Origin: DASQMT01 sp963835735
GTDB lineage: Bacteria > Actinomycetota > Thermoleophilia > Solirubrobacterales > Solirubrobacteraceae
Assembly (NCBI GenBank): GCA_963835735.1
Contig: CAWIGP010000007.1
Span: 310,001-374,000, forward strand
Length of the DNA stretch: 64,000 bases
Direction: 5' to 3'
Shown here: piece after piece, positions 8,420 to 17,409 of the stretch
Layout: each line of letters begins with the position of its first letter
How positions within the stretch are numbered: position 1 is the first letter of the stretch
The notes under the pieces: generated by a model
Databases searched by the model: none
The model's input: the letters and a program-made list of their open reading frames with translations, nothing else
What the model was told of the DNA's origin: nothing
Position numbers and translations under genes: made by a program

Positions 8420-9040
8420 TCATTCGCGCCGCAGCCGGTAGAAGCGCCCGTCGGGCTTGACGTGGCGGAAGAACGGGGCGGCGGATATGTCGAACGGCTG
8501 CTCGTCGATCACTGTCCAGCCGGCGTAGGCGGCCTCGATGTCGCCCCGGCTCGCGCCACGCGGCAGCGGGCCTCGGCGCCTGGGCGCCCAGGCCATCATC
8601 AGCAGCGTGGCGCCGCTCGCGGCGACCGCGCTGACCTCGCGCCCCATCGCCGAGCGCTCGCCGTCCTTCAGCTCGTCGTGGAACACGCCGAAATCGAGCA
8701 GGAACGGAAAGCCGGAGCCGACCACGGCGCCGAGGGGCTTCGTCACGTCGCCTTGGACGAGCCGCAGCCCGACGCCGGCCTGCTGTGCGCGCTCGCCGGC
8801 GCGCCGCAGGGCCTTCGGGACGAAGTCCACCCCGGTGACCTGCCAGCCCCGCTCTGCCAGCTCGACCGCCCAGAACCCGCTGCCGCAGCCGAGATCCAGC
8901 GCCGGCCCGTACGGTGGCCGGCGGCCGTCCTCTTCGCGGTCGAACAGCGCCCAGACCGCCTCGGTTACGGCCGGGAGCGTGGCGAGCTGCTCCCAGGGCG
9001 TGAAACCGACTCGGTAGAGAAATCGGTAGGCAAGGCTCAC
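8420..9040 (-). CDS. Class I SAM-dependent methyltransferase
   Basis: Small soluble methyltransferase, 206 residues, starting at GTG 9040. Motif I of the Rossmann fold reads LDLGCGSGFWAVELA (about 49-63), followed by the acidic VTGVDFVPKAL that holds the SAM ribose, and a VQGDVTKPLG motif near 96. The substrate is not evident; the C-terminal half (FFRHVKPDGRFYRLRR) gives no family clue. Upstream lies a 71-bp spacer without a visible operator before the RTX-type gene on the same strand. Confidence 0.8.
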   Translation of the reverse strand: MSLAYRFLYRVGFTPWEQLATLPAVTEAVWALFDREEDGRRPPYGPALDLGCGSGFWAVELAERGWQVTGVDFVPKALRRAGERAQQAGVGLRLVQGDVTKPLGAVVGSGFPFLLDFGVFHDELKDGERSAMGREVSAVAASGATLLMMAWAPRRRGPLPRGASRGDIEAAYAGWTVIDEQPFDISAAPFFRHVKPDGRFYRLRRE

Positions 9041-9111
9041 GATCGATCCCGAGGATGCCCCGGGCCGACGCCCGTAGCATCGGTCGGACTACCTATTCCT
9101 CTACGAATCGG

Positions 9112-10485
9112 TCAGGCTTCGCAGCTGCTCATCCGAACTTCGCCGCTCCGGCAGGTGTCCTTGCCGCCGTCGCCGCGGAGGCTGTCGTTGTGCAGGCCGC
9201 CGTCGAGGAAGTCGTCGCCGCCGCCCCCGTTGAGGTCGTCGGCGCTGGCGCCGCCGTCGATCCAGTCCTTGCCGTCGCCGCCGTAGACGACGTCGGGCCC
9301 GTCGTGGCCGCAGATCACGTCGTCGCCGCCGAGGCCGTTGATGGTGTCGGCGCCGCCGAGGCCTTGGATGACGTCACGGCCGCCGGTGCCGTTGATGATG
9401 TTGTTCTGCGCGGTGCCGACGATCGTCGGCGCGAGCCCGTTGCAGGCGGGGATCACCACCTGGTAGCCGCACGTCGTGGTCGTGCGGTTCCCGGCCTGGT
9501 CGAAGCCGCTGACCGTCGAGGTGAAGGTGCCGGGCGCACTGGTGTTCGTCGCTCCCTGCGGCAGCGGCGTCCCGGGGCCGGAGGTCGCATCGGTCACGGT
9601 CGCGCGCACCCAGGCGCCGAGCTGGTGGATCTCGAACACCTGCGGGGGCGTCAAGCAGGTCACGGTCGGTGAGGTCGCGTCGCGCTTGACGACCACGGAC
9701 CTGGTCGTGGTGCCGCCGGCCGAGGTCGCCTCGCACGTGAAGGTGGTGGCGGCCGTGTCGGAGCTCACCGTGGTTGCGTCGCAGCCCGACTGGGACGCCA
9801 CCTCGGATTCCGCGTCGCCGACGTCCCAGCTCACGGTGACGTCGGAGACGTACCAGCCGTTCTTCCCGGTCGTGCCCGACACGGTCGGCGCGATGGTGGG
9901 CGGCGTGATGTCGTCGCCGGCCGGCCGCCACAACCAGACCCCGTAGTACTGGACGGGATCGGGATTGATCACCGGGCCCAGGCCGAAGGATCCGCCGATC
10001 GGATACCAGCCGAAGCCGGCGCTACCGAACGTCGGTCCTCCGTCCTCCTCGGTCGACGACGTCCAGCCGCCGGTGAACGAGTTGTGGAAGTTGTAGCCGG
10101 TGACGGAGAGGGTGGGCGCCATGTCCTCGAGGAAGTCCATCGCCGAGCCGAGATACTCCGGGCCGGAGACGACAGCGGGATCCGCAGTCAAGATCGCGGG
10201 CTCGTACAGCCCCATGAGCGCGTGCACCTGGGCGCGGGTCGCCCACACCCAGCCGCTGAGGTCCCTCGCGCCGATCGAGCCCGAGCACCGGGTCTCCCCG
10301 TCGCGCGGGCACACTTGAGCCACCTGGTCGGGAGTGAGACCGGTCGTCTGGGTCAACTGCCGCCACCGCTTTCCGGCGCCGTCGTCGGACAGGTCGGCCG
10401 GTGGCGCGGCACCGGCGGGCGCTGCTGCGCTCGCGAGGGCGAGGGTCGCGCACAGGACCGCGCGTGCTGCTGTCCGTCCCATCAT
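9112..10485 (-). CDS. Secreted multi-domain protein with hemolysin-type calcium repeats
   Basis: Exported protein of 457 residues. I start it at ATG 10485, which has a GGAGGG about ten bases upstream and gives a textbook signal peptide (about residues 5-26, Ala-rich cleavage). Residues 30-185 resemble the lectin-like/surface N-terminal module with VAQVCPRDGETRCSG and WVWATRAQVHALMG. A beta-sandwich repeat region follows (about 190-330, with paired cysteines), then about six GGxGxD nonapeptides such as GLGGADTINGLGGDD that form a calcium-bound parallel beta-roll, and a C-terminal cysteine pair. Probably cell-surface or secreted; ligand unknown. A second calcium-repeat protein lies at 60305. 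Confidence 0.85.
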   Translation of the reverse strand: MMGRTAARAVLCATLALASAAAPAGAAPPADLSDDGAGKRWRQLTQTTGLTPDQVAQVCPRDGETRCSGSIGARDLSGWVWATRAQVHALMGLYEPAILTADPAVVSGPEYLGSAMDFLEDMAPTLSVTGYNFHNSFTGGWTSSTEEDGGPTFGSAGFGWYPIGGSFGLGPVINPDPVQYYGVWLWRPAGDDITPPTIAPTVSGTTGKNGWYVSDVTVSWDVGDAESEVASQSGCDATTVSSDTAATTFTCEATSAGGTTTRSVVVKRDATSPTVTCLTPPQVFEIHQLGAWVRATVTDATSGPGTPLPQGATNTSAPGTFTSTVSGFDQAGNRTTTTCGYQVVIPACNGLAPTIVGTAQNNIINGTGGRDVIQGLGGADTINGLGGDDVICGHDGPDVVYGGDGKDWIDGGASADDLNGGGGDDFLDGGLHNDSLRGDGGKDTCRSGEVRMSSCEA

Positions 10486-10555
10486 GACCCTTGGCCCTCC
10501 CCGGGCTCGGCCTGCTGGCAGTGCGCAGGGCATACGCACAGCCGGCAGCTCGGGT

Positions 10556-11530
10556 TCAAGCTGTGCGGCGGGCGTCGAACACCAGCCGCTCACCGCTCCT
10601 CCGCACGCTCGATCCGACGGCGGCGCAGCGTTCCTCGAGCAGCGCGAGCAGCAGTCCGGCCTCGACGTCCGTCGCGCGGCGCGTACGTGCGAACTCGAGC
10701 TTCACGGGCACGCCTTCGATCCGGAGCGGTCCGCCGGTGTCGAGCGTGACCAGCCAGAGCAGCGAGAGATCGTTGCGCAGCGCCGAGTCGACGGCGTAGT
10801 CGTCGATGAAGTCGCCGAGGTCGAACAGCGTGCGACCGGCTGGACCGTGCGGGACGTGCGCCGAGTGGCCGGCGACGAGCGTCGCTCCCGCTTCCTCCAG
10901 CCCCGCGGCGGCGCGGCGCACGTGGGGGACCGGTTGGGCGCGCATGTTCGGCCCCCAGTGCGGCGCGACGATCGCCACGTCGGCGTCGGCCCCTGGCGCG
11001 GCACCGTCGCGCAGCCAGGCCGGGATGCCGCCGCGCTGAAGGTCGGCGAACGCGATTCCCGGCCGATCCGGCGCCGCGGCGTACTCGGAGGGATGGTCGG
11101 TGAACGCGACGACCCGGACTCGCAGCCCGCCGCCGAGCAGCACGGCGGGAGCGCGGGCCGCGGCTTCGTCCGGCCCGGCTCCGACCACCGAGATGCCCGC
11201 CGATCGCAGGTGGGCGAGCGTGTCGGTCAGCGCCTCCGGGCCGAAGTCCATCGCGTGGTTGTTGGCGAGCGTGACGCACCTGACGCCCAGCTCCGCGAGC
11301 CGCTCGGCGGCGACCGGCGGCGCCCGGAAGAAGAAGCGCTTGCCCAGTCCCCGGACGCGCTCGCCGCGATCCGAGATGCAGCATTCGAGATTGAGGAGGA
11401 AGAGGTCGGACTCGCGCGCGATCGCTTCCAGGTCGTCCGACAGCAGCGCGTGGCCGGGATCGGCCGCGAGCCGCTCGGCCACACCGCGACCAAGCATCGT
11501 GTCGCCGGCGAGCGCGAGCCTGACGGCCAT
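10556..11530 (-). CDS. CapA/PGA_cap family protein
   Basis: Calcineurin-like metallophosphatase fold of the CapA (poly-gamma-glutamate capsule synthesis) family, 324 residues. The metal-binding motifs are in order: LAGDTMLGR with D10, NLE at 47-49, NNHAMDFG at 90-97 and GHSAHVPHG near 235. No signal peptide or membrane helix is evident, unlike membrane-anchored CapA of bacilli, and no capBC genes are present, so a capsule role is not supported; a soluble hydrolase role is equally possible. Transcribed towards the RTX-type gene, 70 bp away. Confidence 0.88.
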   Translation of the reverse strand: MAVRLALAGDTMLGRGVAERLAADPGHALLSDDLEAIARESDLFLLNLECCISDRGERVRGLGKRFFFRAPPVAAERLAELGVRCVTLANNHAMDFGPEALTDTLAHLRSAGISVVGAGPDEAAARAPAVLLGGGLRVRVVAFTDHPSEYAAAPDRPGIAFADLQRGGIPAWLRDGAAPGADADVAIVAPHWGPNMRAQPVPHVRRAAAGLEEAGATLVAGHSAHVPHGPAGRTLFDLGDFIDDYAVDSALRNDLSLLWLVTLDTGGPLRIEGVPVKLEFARTRRATDVEAGLLLALLEERCAAVGSSVRRSGERLVFDARRTA

Positions 11531-11578
11531 GACACGGACGGTAACGACGCGGGCGGGCCAGATCGCCGAGTTCGAGGT

Positions 11579-12780
11579 CTACGAGAACTGAGCACCCGCC
11601 GAAGGCACCGCCCGCTCGCTGCTCGAGCCCCGCAGCATCGCGATCAGCCCGGCCAGGCCCACGATCGCCGCCAGCCCGCCTGCGCAGGCGACCGTGCCGC
11701 GGGCGCCGATCCCGGCGATCAGCAGTCCTCCCCCGGCGAACGCTGCAAGCTCGGCTGAGTTGCGGATCCCGTTGTAGGCGGCGAACGCCCTCCCGTGGAC
11801 TGCATCGGGCACACGCACGTGGATGAGGCTGCGGAACAGAACGTTCTTGACCCCGTGCGCCAGTCCGCCCATGAACATGCAGGCGAGGAAGAACCCGAAG
11901 CCCAGGAAGGCCGCAGGCAGCGCCAGGGCGGATCCCTGGATCGCGACCGCCGCGAGCGCGCCGGTCGCGGTCGCGCCTTCGGCGACGCGCCGCGAGACCA
12001 GCATCGCCCCCAGCGCCATGCCGACGGTCCAGACCGACAGCATCAGCCCATAGGCGACCTCGCCCCTGCCGAGCACGTCCTCGACGAAGAACAGCTCGCC
12101 GACCCAGACGGCGGACATGAAGAGAAGCGAGCCGAACGCGACCAGCATCGCGAGCGACAAGGCCCTGTCGCGCAACAGGAACACGATCCCGTCGCGGGCC
12201 CGCGGCGTGCCTCGGTTCGAGTCCCCTGGCGACGCACGCGCAGGGCGAGGGCGGCAGCTGCCACGGCGGCGAAGGTGGCCGCGTCGACGAGCATCGCGAG
12301 TCCCAGGCCGCCGACCGCGAACAGGATGCCGCCGAGCAGGGGTCCGACGGCGTAGCCGAGGTAACGGACGGTCTCGACATGACCGTTGGCCGCACGGATA
12401 CCGCGCTCACCCGCGAGCAGCGGCACCAGCGCGAACTCCGCAGGCTGGGACACGGCGAACACGACCCCGAGCAGCGCCGTGAGCGCGAGCACCGGCGCGA
12501 TTCCGCCGCTGAAGGCGAGCGCGGCCGCGCCGAGCGTGCCGAGCGCCGAGACGCCGGCCAACACGCGCGTCGCCTCGAGGCGGTCGACGATCAGCCCGGC
12601 GTGGCCCGCGACCGCGACCGACGGGCCGAAGAGGCAGACCCACAGAGCCGCGACGACGAGTCCCGAGTCCGCCACCTCCTTCACGTAGAGCCCGAGTGAG
12701 ACGATCGCGACCCAATCGCCCAGCGCGGAGAGGCCGACGGCACCGGCGACCAGGCGGAAGTCACGATCCCTCGGGACCAT
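11579..12780 (-). pseudogene. MFS transporter, frameshifted near residue 195
   Basis: Major facilitator superfamily permease, probably a drug or metabolite efflux pump. The N half (from ATG 12780) carries about six helices, including a conserved first helix LSALGDWVAIVSLGLYV and a loop with VDRLEATRVLAG. The protein then leaves frame around 12190-12240, and the remaining helices (from GIVFLLRDRALSLAM to the C terminus at 11579) continue in the next frame, consistent with one missing base. Both halves keep full hydrophobic patterning and conserved loops, which argues for a sequencing or assembly deletion and against long-dead DNA. The start lies immediately after the stop of the methyltransferase gene upstream. 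Confidence 0.85.
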
Positions 12781-12781
12781 C

Positions 12782-13855
12782 TCAGGGCCGGGCTTCCAGG
12801 ATCAGGTTGAACGGTGTCTGCGCGGCGCAGCGCCAGTGGGTGAAGCCGGCCTCGGCGAACACGTCGGCGAGCCGCGCTTCGCCCGCCTGGGCCCCGAGTA
12901 CGTGGTGTCCGCCCTCCGAGATCGCGTGCGCGCAGCAAAGCGTGGTCGACGCCGCGTAGTAGAGGCGGCCGATCGGCCCCTTGTTGTCCTCGACGCGATC
13001 CGCGGCGGACGGCTCGACCAGCATGACCGTTCCCCCCTCTGCGAGCGCCGAGCGTGCCTGCCGCGCCGCCCCGACGGGGTCGCCCATGTCGTGCAGGCAG
13101 TCGAAGAAGCAGATCAGGTCGAAGCCCTGCTCGGGGTGGTCGACGGCCGTCCCGACCGAGAACCTCACCCGGTCCGAGACTCCGGCCGCCTCCGCGTTCT
13201 CGATCGCAGCCTCGATCGACGCCTCGTGCGGATCGACGCCGAGGAAGGTCGAGCTCGGGAACGCCTCGGCCATCAGGACCGTCGAGTGGCCGTGGCCGCA
13301 GCCGATGTCGGCCACCGTCGCGCCCCGCTCGAGCTGCTCCACGACCCCGTCGAGCGCGGGCAGCCATTGCGGTACGAGCGAGGCGGCGTAGGCGTTGTGG
13401 TAGAAGGCCGCGACGCCGCAGAAGAGGCGCTCATCGTGCGCTCCCCACGGGACTCCCTCGCCGGTGCGAAAGGCCGCCACCGCCTGCTCTTCGTCGATCC
13501 ACATCGATGCCGGGACGTTGAAGGCGGGAGTGAGCAGCGTCGGGCTGTCGGGATCCGCGAGCACGGCCGCGTGCTCGGCCGGCAGCTCGTAGGTCCCGGA
13601 CGCGGGGTCGTAGTCGACGTAGGCGGCCGCGACCTGGCTGCCGAGCCACTCGCGGACGTAGCGCTCGGCGCAGCCCGCACGCTCTGCCAGCTCGGCCGAC
13701 GTCAGCGGGCCTGCGCCCGCGAGCGATCGGTAGAGGCCAAGCCGGTCGCCCAAGCTGACCATGACTCCGCCGTAAGAGGCGGCAAGGTCGGCGAAGGCGC
13801 GGTCGAGGAAAGCGTGCAGCTTCTCCTCGTCCAGGTCGATCGTCGTCGTCGTCAC
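12782..13855 (-). CDS. Class I methyltransferase with N-terminal winged-helix-like domain
   Basis: SAM-dependent methyltransferase of 357 residues of the type with an N-terminal helix-turn-helix-like dimerisation domain (LTSAELAERAGCAERYVREW, about 50-70). Motif I is VADIGCGHGHSTVLMAEAFP and the acidic ribose-binding VDPHEAS follows. FFDCLHDMGDP fits motif IV. I start at GTG 13855 because AGGAG sits eight bases upstream; the longer frame adds nineteen unconserved residues. Divergent from the GlxA-type regulator with a 55-bp promoter containing two inverted repeats, so that regulator probably controls it. Substrate unknown. The MFS gene follows at once and is probably co-transcribed. Confidence 0.85.
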   Translation of the reverse strand: MTTTTIDLDEEKLHAFLDRAFADLAASYGGVMVSLGDRLGLYRSLAGAGPLTSAELAERAGCAERYVREWLGSQVAAAYVDYDPASGTYELPAEHAAVLADPDSPTLLTPAFNVPASMWIDEEQAVAAFRTGEGVPWGAHDERLFCGVAAFYHNAYAASLVPQWLPALDGVVEQLERGATVADIGCGHGHSTVLMAEAFPSSTFLGVDPHEASIEAAIENAEAAGVSDRVRFSVGTAVDHPEQGFDLICFFDCLHDMGDPVGAARQARSALAEGGTVMLVEPSAADRVEDNKGPIGRLYYAASTTLCCAHAISEGGHHVLGAQAGEARLADVFAEAGFTHWRCAAQTPFNLILEARP

Positions 13856-13873
13856 GGGTGCTCCTGTCGGTCG

Positions 13874-13938
13874 CGTTCGGTCGAACGTCCGGAGCATCCG
13901 CTCGGCGAGCATGCCTGACCAGTGGGATAGTGATCAGG
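13874..13938. promoter_or_regulatory. Two inverted repeats in the methyltransferase/GlxA divergent promoter
   Basis: CGTTCG-GT-CGAACG at 13874-13887 is a perfect palindrome. A second, imperfect one pairs CCTGACCA (13914-13921) with TGATCAGG (13931-13938), seven of eight positions matching, over a 9-base spacer. The second overlaps codons 2-10 of the annotated GlxA gene, which is unusual and bears on where that gene starts. Confidence 0.5.
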
Positions 13939-15029
13939 TTCGGTCCATTCGTGCCAAGGAGAAGCCGGCCATCGACTCGCGCCCGCCCATCCGCGTCAGC
14001 ATCGTGGCGACCCCCGACTCGATGGTCTCGCCTGTCGGCGGCCTGTTCGAGACGTTCAAGTCAGCCGGGGCGATCGCCGCCACCGAGGACCGTGACCAGG
14101 AGTCGGGCGACCCGTTCGAGATCGAGATCGTCGGCGAGCGCGCCGGGCCGATCGAGGGCGCGAGCGGCTTGACGATCAGCGCGCAGCGTGCGGTCGGCCA
14201 GGTCGACCGGACCGATGTCGTGATCGTGCCGTCGATGGCGCTCGACGACGAGGTCGACTGGGTGCCGGGGCGCTATCCGGCGATGGTCGCCTGGATCCGA
14301 GCGATGCACGAGCGCGGCGCGACAATCTGCTCGGCCTGCTCCGGCGCGATGCTGACCGCGGAGACCGGTCTGCTGGACGGGCACGAGGCCACGATCCACT
14401 GGGTGACCGAGCCCTACTTCCGCGAGTGCCACCCCGAGGTCGTTCTGCGCCCCGACGAGGCGCTCGTGATCTCGGGCGAAGGCGGTCGGCTCGTGACGTC
14501 GGGCGCCTCGACCGCCTGGCACGACCTCGCCCTCTACCTGGTCGCGCGCCACGTCGGCCCTGCCACCGCCCAGGCCCTCGCGCGATTCCACCTGCTCCAG
14601 TGGCACAAGGGCGGCCAGGCCGCCTTCCAGGTCTTCGATCCGGGGACCGATCACGCCGATGCGGTCGTGCTCGCGGCCCAGCGCTGGATCGCCGACAACT
14701 ACGCGGTCGCCGCCCCCGTGGCCGAGATGGTCCGGCGCTCCGGGGTCGGCTCGCGCACCTTCAAGCGCCGCTTCCGGGCGGCCACCGGCGAGACGACGAT
14801 CTCCTACGTCCAGAAGGTCAGGGTCGAACGGGCAAAGCGCGCCCTCGAGACCGGCAGCGCCCCGATCGAGGAGATCAGCTGGGCGGTGGGCTACGAGGAC
14901 GCCGCGTCGTTCCGCCGCCTGTTCAAGCGCCTCACCGGCCTCACACCGGGCGAGTACCGGCGCCGCTTCCAACTGCCCGACCTGCCCCACATGCGTGCCG
15001 TCGAGCCGCGCGCGGTCGCCTCGCACTGA
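13911..15029 (+). CDS. GlxA-type transcriptional regulator (DJ-1/PfpI domain plus AraC HTH)
   Basis: Regulator of 372 residues combining an N-terminal DJ-1/PfpI ligand-sensing domain (about 26-200, with a nucleophile-elbow-like ICSACSGAMLTAETGLLDG segment) and a C-terminal AraC-type double helix-turn-helix (about 265-350, ending in the signature AVGYEDAASFRRLFKRLTG). Family members activate or repress adjacent operons. The ATG at 13911 is the only normal in-frame start; however an inverted repeat lies over codons 2-10, and AAGGAG sits nine bases before an ATC codon at residue 22, where homologues usually begin, so the start is uncertain. Its stop overlaps the hydrolase start (TGATG). Confidence 0.88.
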   Translation: MPDQWDSDQVRSIRAKEKPAIDSRPPIRVSIVATPDSMVSPVGGLFETFKSAGAIAATEDRDQESGDPFEIEIVGERAGPIEGASGLTISAQRAVGQVDRTDVVIVPSMALDDEVDWVPGRYPAMVAWIRAMHERGATICSACSGAMLTAETGLLDGHEATIHWVTEPYFRECHPEVVLRPDEALVISGEGGRLVTSGASTAWHDLALYLVARHVGPATAQALARFHLLQWHKGGQAAFQVFDPGTDHADAVVLAAQRWIADNYAVAAPVAEMVRRSGVGSRTFKRRFRAATGETTISYVQKVRVERAKRALETGSAPIEEISWAVGYEDAASFRRLFKRLTGLTPGEYRRRFQLPDLPHMRAVEPRAVASH

Positions 15030-15784
15030 TGCTTCCGCATGACGAGCTTGGGAGCGGGCCGGCAGTGGTGCTGCTGCATGCCGGGGTAGCCGACCGCCGG
15101 ATGTGGACCGAACACCTGCAGCCGCTGGCCGAGGCGGGTTTTCGCGCCGTTGCCGTCGATCTTCCCGGCTTCGGTGAAGCGCCGCCGCCGCAGGGAGAGG
15201 ACGCACCGTGGGCCGATGTCCTGCAGTTCATGGACGACCTGGGCGTCGAGCGTGCGGCGCTTGTCGGCAACTCGTTCGGGGCCGACGTGGCACTGCGCGC
15301 CGCGCTGGTCGGGGCCAATCGAGTTTCGGCGGTCGTGCTCTGCTCTGCCCGGGCGCCCGGGATCGGACCTTATCCCGAGCTGGAAGCCGCTTGGGAGGCA
15401 GAGAACGCGGCCATCGATCGCGGTGACATCGAGGCTGCGGTCGGCGCGGTCGTGGACGCGTGGACGCTGCCGGACGCATCGCACGCGTTGCGTGAGCGGG
15501 TCGCGGAGATGCAGCGGCGGGCGTTCGAGCTGCAAGCCGAAGAGAGCACGGCGGTGGAGGCTCCCGACCCCGTCGAGCAGCGTCCGGATGACCTGACTCG
15601 GCTCGACGTGCCCGCCCTCGTGACGGTCGGCGAGCGCGACAAGCGTGACTTCCTCGAAGCGGCCGAGGTGCTCGCTGAGATGCTGCCCCATGGGCGCCAC
15701 GCCCTCATCGAAGGTGCGGGGCACCTCCCGCCGCTCGAGCGCCCGGAGGCGTTCCGCGAGCTGGTCGTGGGCTTCGTGCGCTAG
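15029..15784 (+). CDS. Alpha/beta-fold hydrolase
   Basis: Soluble alpha/beta hydrolase of 251 residues. The nucleophile elbow is GNSFGAD with the serine near residue 88, the oxyanion strand is VVLLHAGVADRRMW near 15, and the histidine is in GAGHLPPLERPE near 232, with an acid in VGERDKRDF. No cap-specific features identify a substrate. It starts at ATG 15029, overlapping the regulator's stop by one base, so it is co-translated with the GlxA-type gene and may modify or be regulated by the same ligand. Confidence 0.88.
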   Translation: MLPHDELGSGPAVVLLHAGVADRRMWTEHLQPLAEAGFRAVAVDLPGFGEAPPPQGEDAPWADVLQFMDDLGVERAALVGNSFGADVALRAALVGANRVSAVVLCSARAPGIGPYPELEAAWEAENAAIDRGDIEAAVGAVVDAWTLPDASHALRERVAEMQRRAFELQAEESTAVEAPDPVEQRPDDLTRLDVPALVTVGERDKRDFLEAAEVLAEMLPHGRHALIEGAGHLPPLERPEAFRELVVGFVR

Positions 15785-15810
15785 CTCGCCCGTCGTAGGG
15801 TTTGCCGGCG

Positions 15811-16473
15811 ATGGTCGAAGTGGAGACTCTGAGCTTTGACGAGCAGGTCGGCACGCTCGTTCGGCGCGGCCTCGCCCACGATGAGGCGGAGCTTCGGGAA
15901 GTGCTGGAGACCGCCCGTCCCGTGGAGCCGGTGGCGCGGTCGGTGCTCACGCTGTCGCGGCAGGTCGTCCCCGTGGCGGTCGCCGCCGCGACGGTCGAGC
16001 GTCGCGGGCGGCCGGTTGTCCTCGGTCAGCTGACGCCCGACGAGCTCGACACGTTCGTGCCGATCGACGCGGTCGAGCTCCCAGACGCACCCGCCTACCT
16101 GGCGGTCGAGGTAGACCTCGGCGCAGGCTCGCGCAACGTTCGCCCGCAGGACGCGCTCCGCGACATCCTCGAGGCCGGGCGGTCGCCGCTGACCCTGGAC
16201 GAGGGGATCGCGCTCGTGCTCCAGCAGCCCGAGGTGATCGCGCGCAACTGGGGTTTCTCGATGGCGGGGTGCCGGCGCGGTGACCAGCGCGTGCCCGCGT
16301 TCTGGATCAGCGAGGGTCGACCGAAGCTCGGCTGGTGCTGGGACGGCAATCCTCACACGTGGCTAGGCACCGCCTCCTGCTCGCATCGACTCACGTCACC
16401 GGCTGGGCGAGCCAGTAGTCGAGGCGCTTACCCATGCGACCCGAGTCGAGTTGATCGCGGACCCAGGCGTTGA
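15811..16473 (+). CDS. DUF5701 family protein
   Basis: Cytoplasmic protein of 220 residues that I recognise as DUF5701, an actinobacterial family of unknown function. Conserved-looking segments are LTPDELDTFVPID, the RNVRPQDALRDILEAGRSPLT stretch and the C-terminal WGFSMAGCRRGDQRVPAFW and GWCWDGNPHTWLGTASC. ATG 15811 is preferred to the TTG at 15802. The last about 28 residues extend 83 bases into the oppositely oriented lipoprotein gene; relatives normally end soon after GTASC, so this tail may be accidental. Confidence 0.7.
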   Translation: MVEVETLSFDEQVGTLVRRGLAHDEAELREVLETARPVEPVARSVLTLSRQVVPVAVAAATVERRGRPVVLGQLTPDELDTFVPIDAVELPDAPAYLAVEVDLGAGSRNVRPQDALRDILEAGRSPLTLDEGIALVLQQPEVIARNWGFSMAGCRRGDQRVPAFWISEGRPKLGWCWDGNPHTWLGTASCSHRLTSPAGRASSRGAYPCDPSRVDRGPRR

Positions 16474-17369
16474 CGCAACCGCGCCACCCCTCGTCGCCCT
16501 TCGGCAGCCCGAACGCGACATCGAAGGGGTCGAGCGTGTCATCCGAAGATGCTCGCTCTCCGGTGATGCGCCCCTTCCTGCCGATCGCGGCGAGGGGCGG
16601 GTCGGTGAACTTCTCGCGGATGACCTTCATCGCGGCCGCCTGCGACATCGTCGCGTCGGCTCGGTCGGCGGCGAGGTAGTCGTGGAGAAGGAGCCGGTCG
16701 CGCAGCGGTGTGTCGCTGATCTTCGCCTTCGGTACGTACTTCTCCGCCAGCTCGAGCTGGGCGGTTCCGGTTCCGTACACGAACCGGACATCGGGGTTGT
16801 TCAGGTCATCGATCGTCTGATAAGGCGAGTCTTCGAGGACGTAGAAGAGCTGGCCCGACTGGTAGTAGGGCGTCGAGAAGTCGATCAGCTCCTTGCGTTC
16901 GTCCGTCACGAACAGCTCAGCGCCAACGATGTCCGCCTGACCCGTGACCAGCGCTTCCGGTAATACGTCGTATGAGAACTCGGCGATGTCGAAGTCGACG
17001 CCGAGGATGGTCGCCAGCTCGGCGGCGTTCTGCGCCTCGACGCCGGCCCACACGCCCGGCTCGAGCTCGAACCCGAACGGCGGCGAAACCCCGATCGCCC
17101 AGAACAGCACGCCCTCCTTCTTGATCCGGTCGATGGTCGGGGACGGCGCATCGCACGCCTCCCTGACCGCCTCGTCCACGCTGGTCTGGATCGACGGCGG
17201 ACGGAAGTCGCCGGTGGCCGCGTTCCCGGAGGCTGCCTCACCCTCTCCGTCCGTCGCCGCCGCCGCACGCCGCCGGCGCGGCCGTCAAGATCGCGATCGC
17301 GCTCAGCACGAGGGCGAGGCGGGCTCCGCTCCACCCTCGTCCGTGGCGCCGGGCCCCCGAGGTGGTCAT
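16391..17369 (-). pseudogene. Amino-acid-type solute-binding lipoprotein, frameshifted after the lipobox
   Basis: Periplasmic-type binding protein (SBP family 3, ABC uptake). From ATG 17369 the first frame gives a lipoprotein signal ending LTAAPAACGGG and stops at 17238. The mature domain continues in the next frame from about 17250 to the stop at 16391, including GVLFWAIGVSPPFG, the ligand-contact ADIVGAELFVTDERK and FSTPYYQSGQLFYV. A single extra base in or near the GGC-GGC-GGC tract after the lipobox cysteine explains the break. No permease or ATPase gene is adjacent; the divergent gene is a large sensor kinase, so a sensing role with it is conceivable but unproven. Confidence 0.8.
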
Positions 17370-17409
17370 CCGTTTCAGTATCCGTTATCGTCGGCCCCAG
17401 AGCGCGTAA

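Noticed and set aside
12205..12245. T-loop-like GTTCGAGTCC that resembles a tRNA 3' half
   Set aside because: No complementary T stem, acceptor stem or anticodon arm can be formed, and it lies in coding sequence of the MFS gene.
11579..12780. Two separate short MFS-like proteins
   Set aside because: Helices continue across the break in the right order, so one frameshifted transporter is a better explanation.
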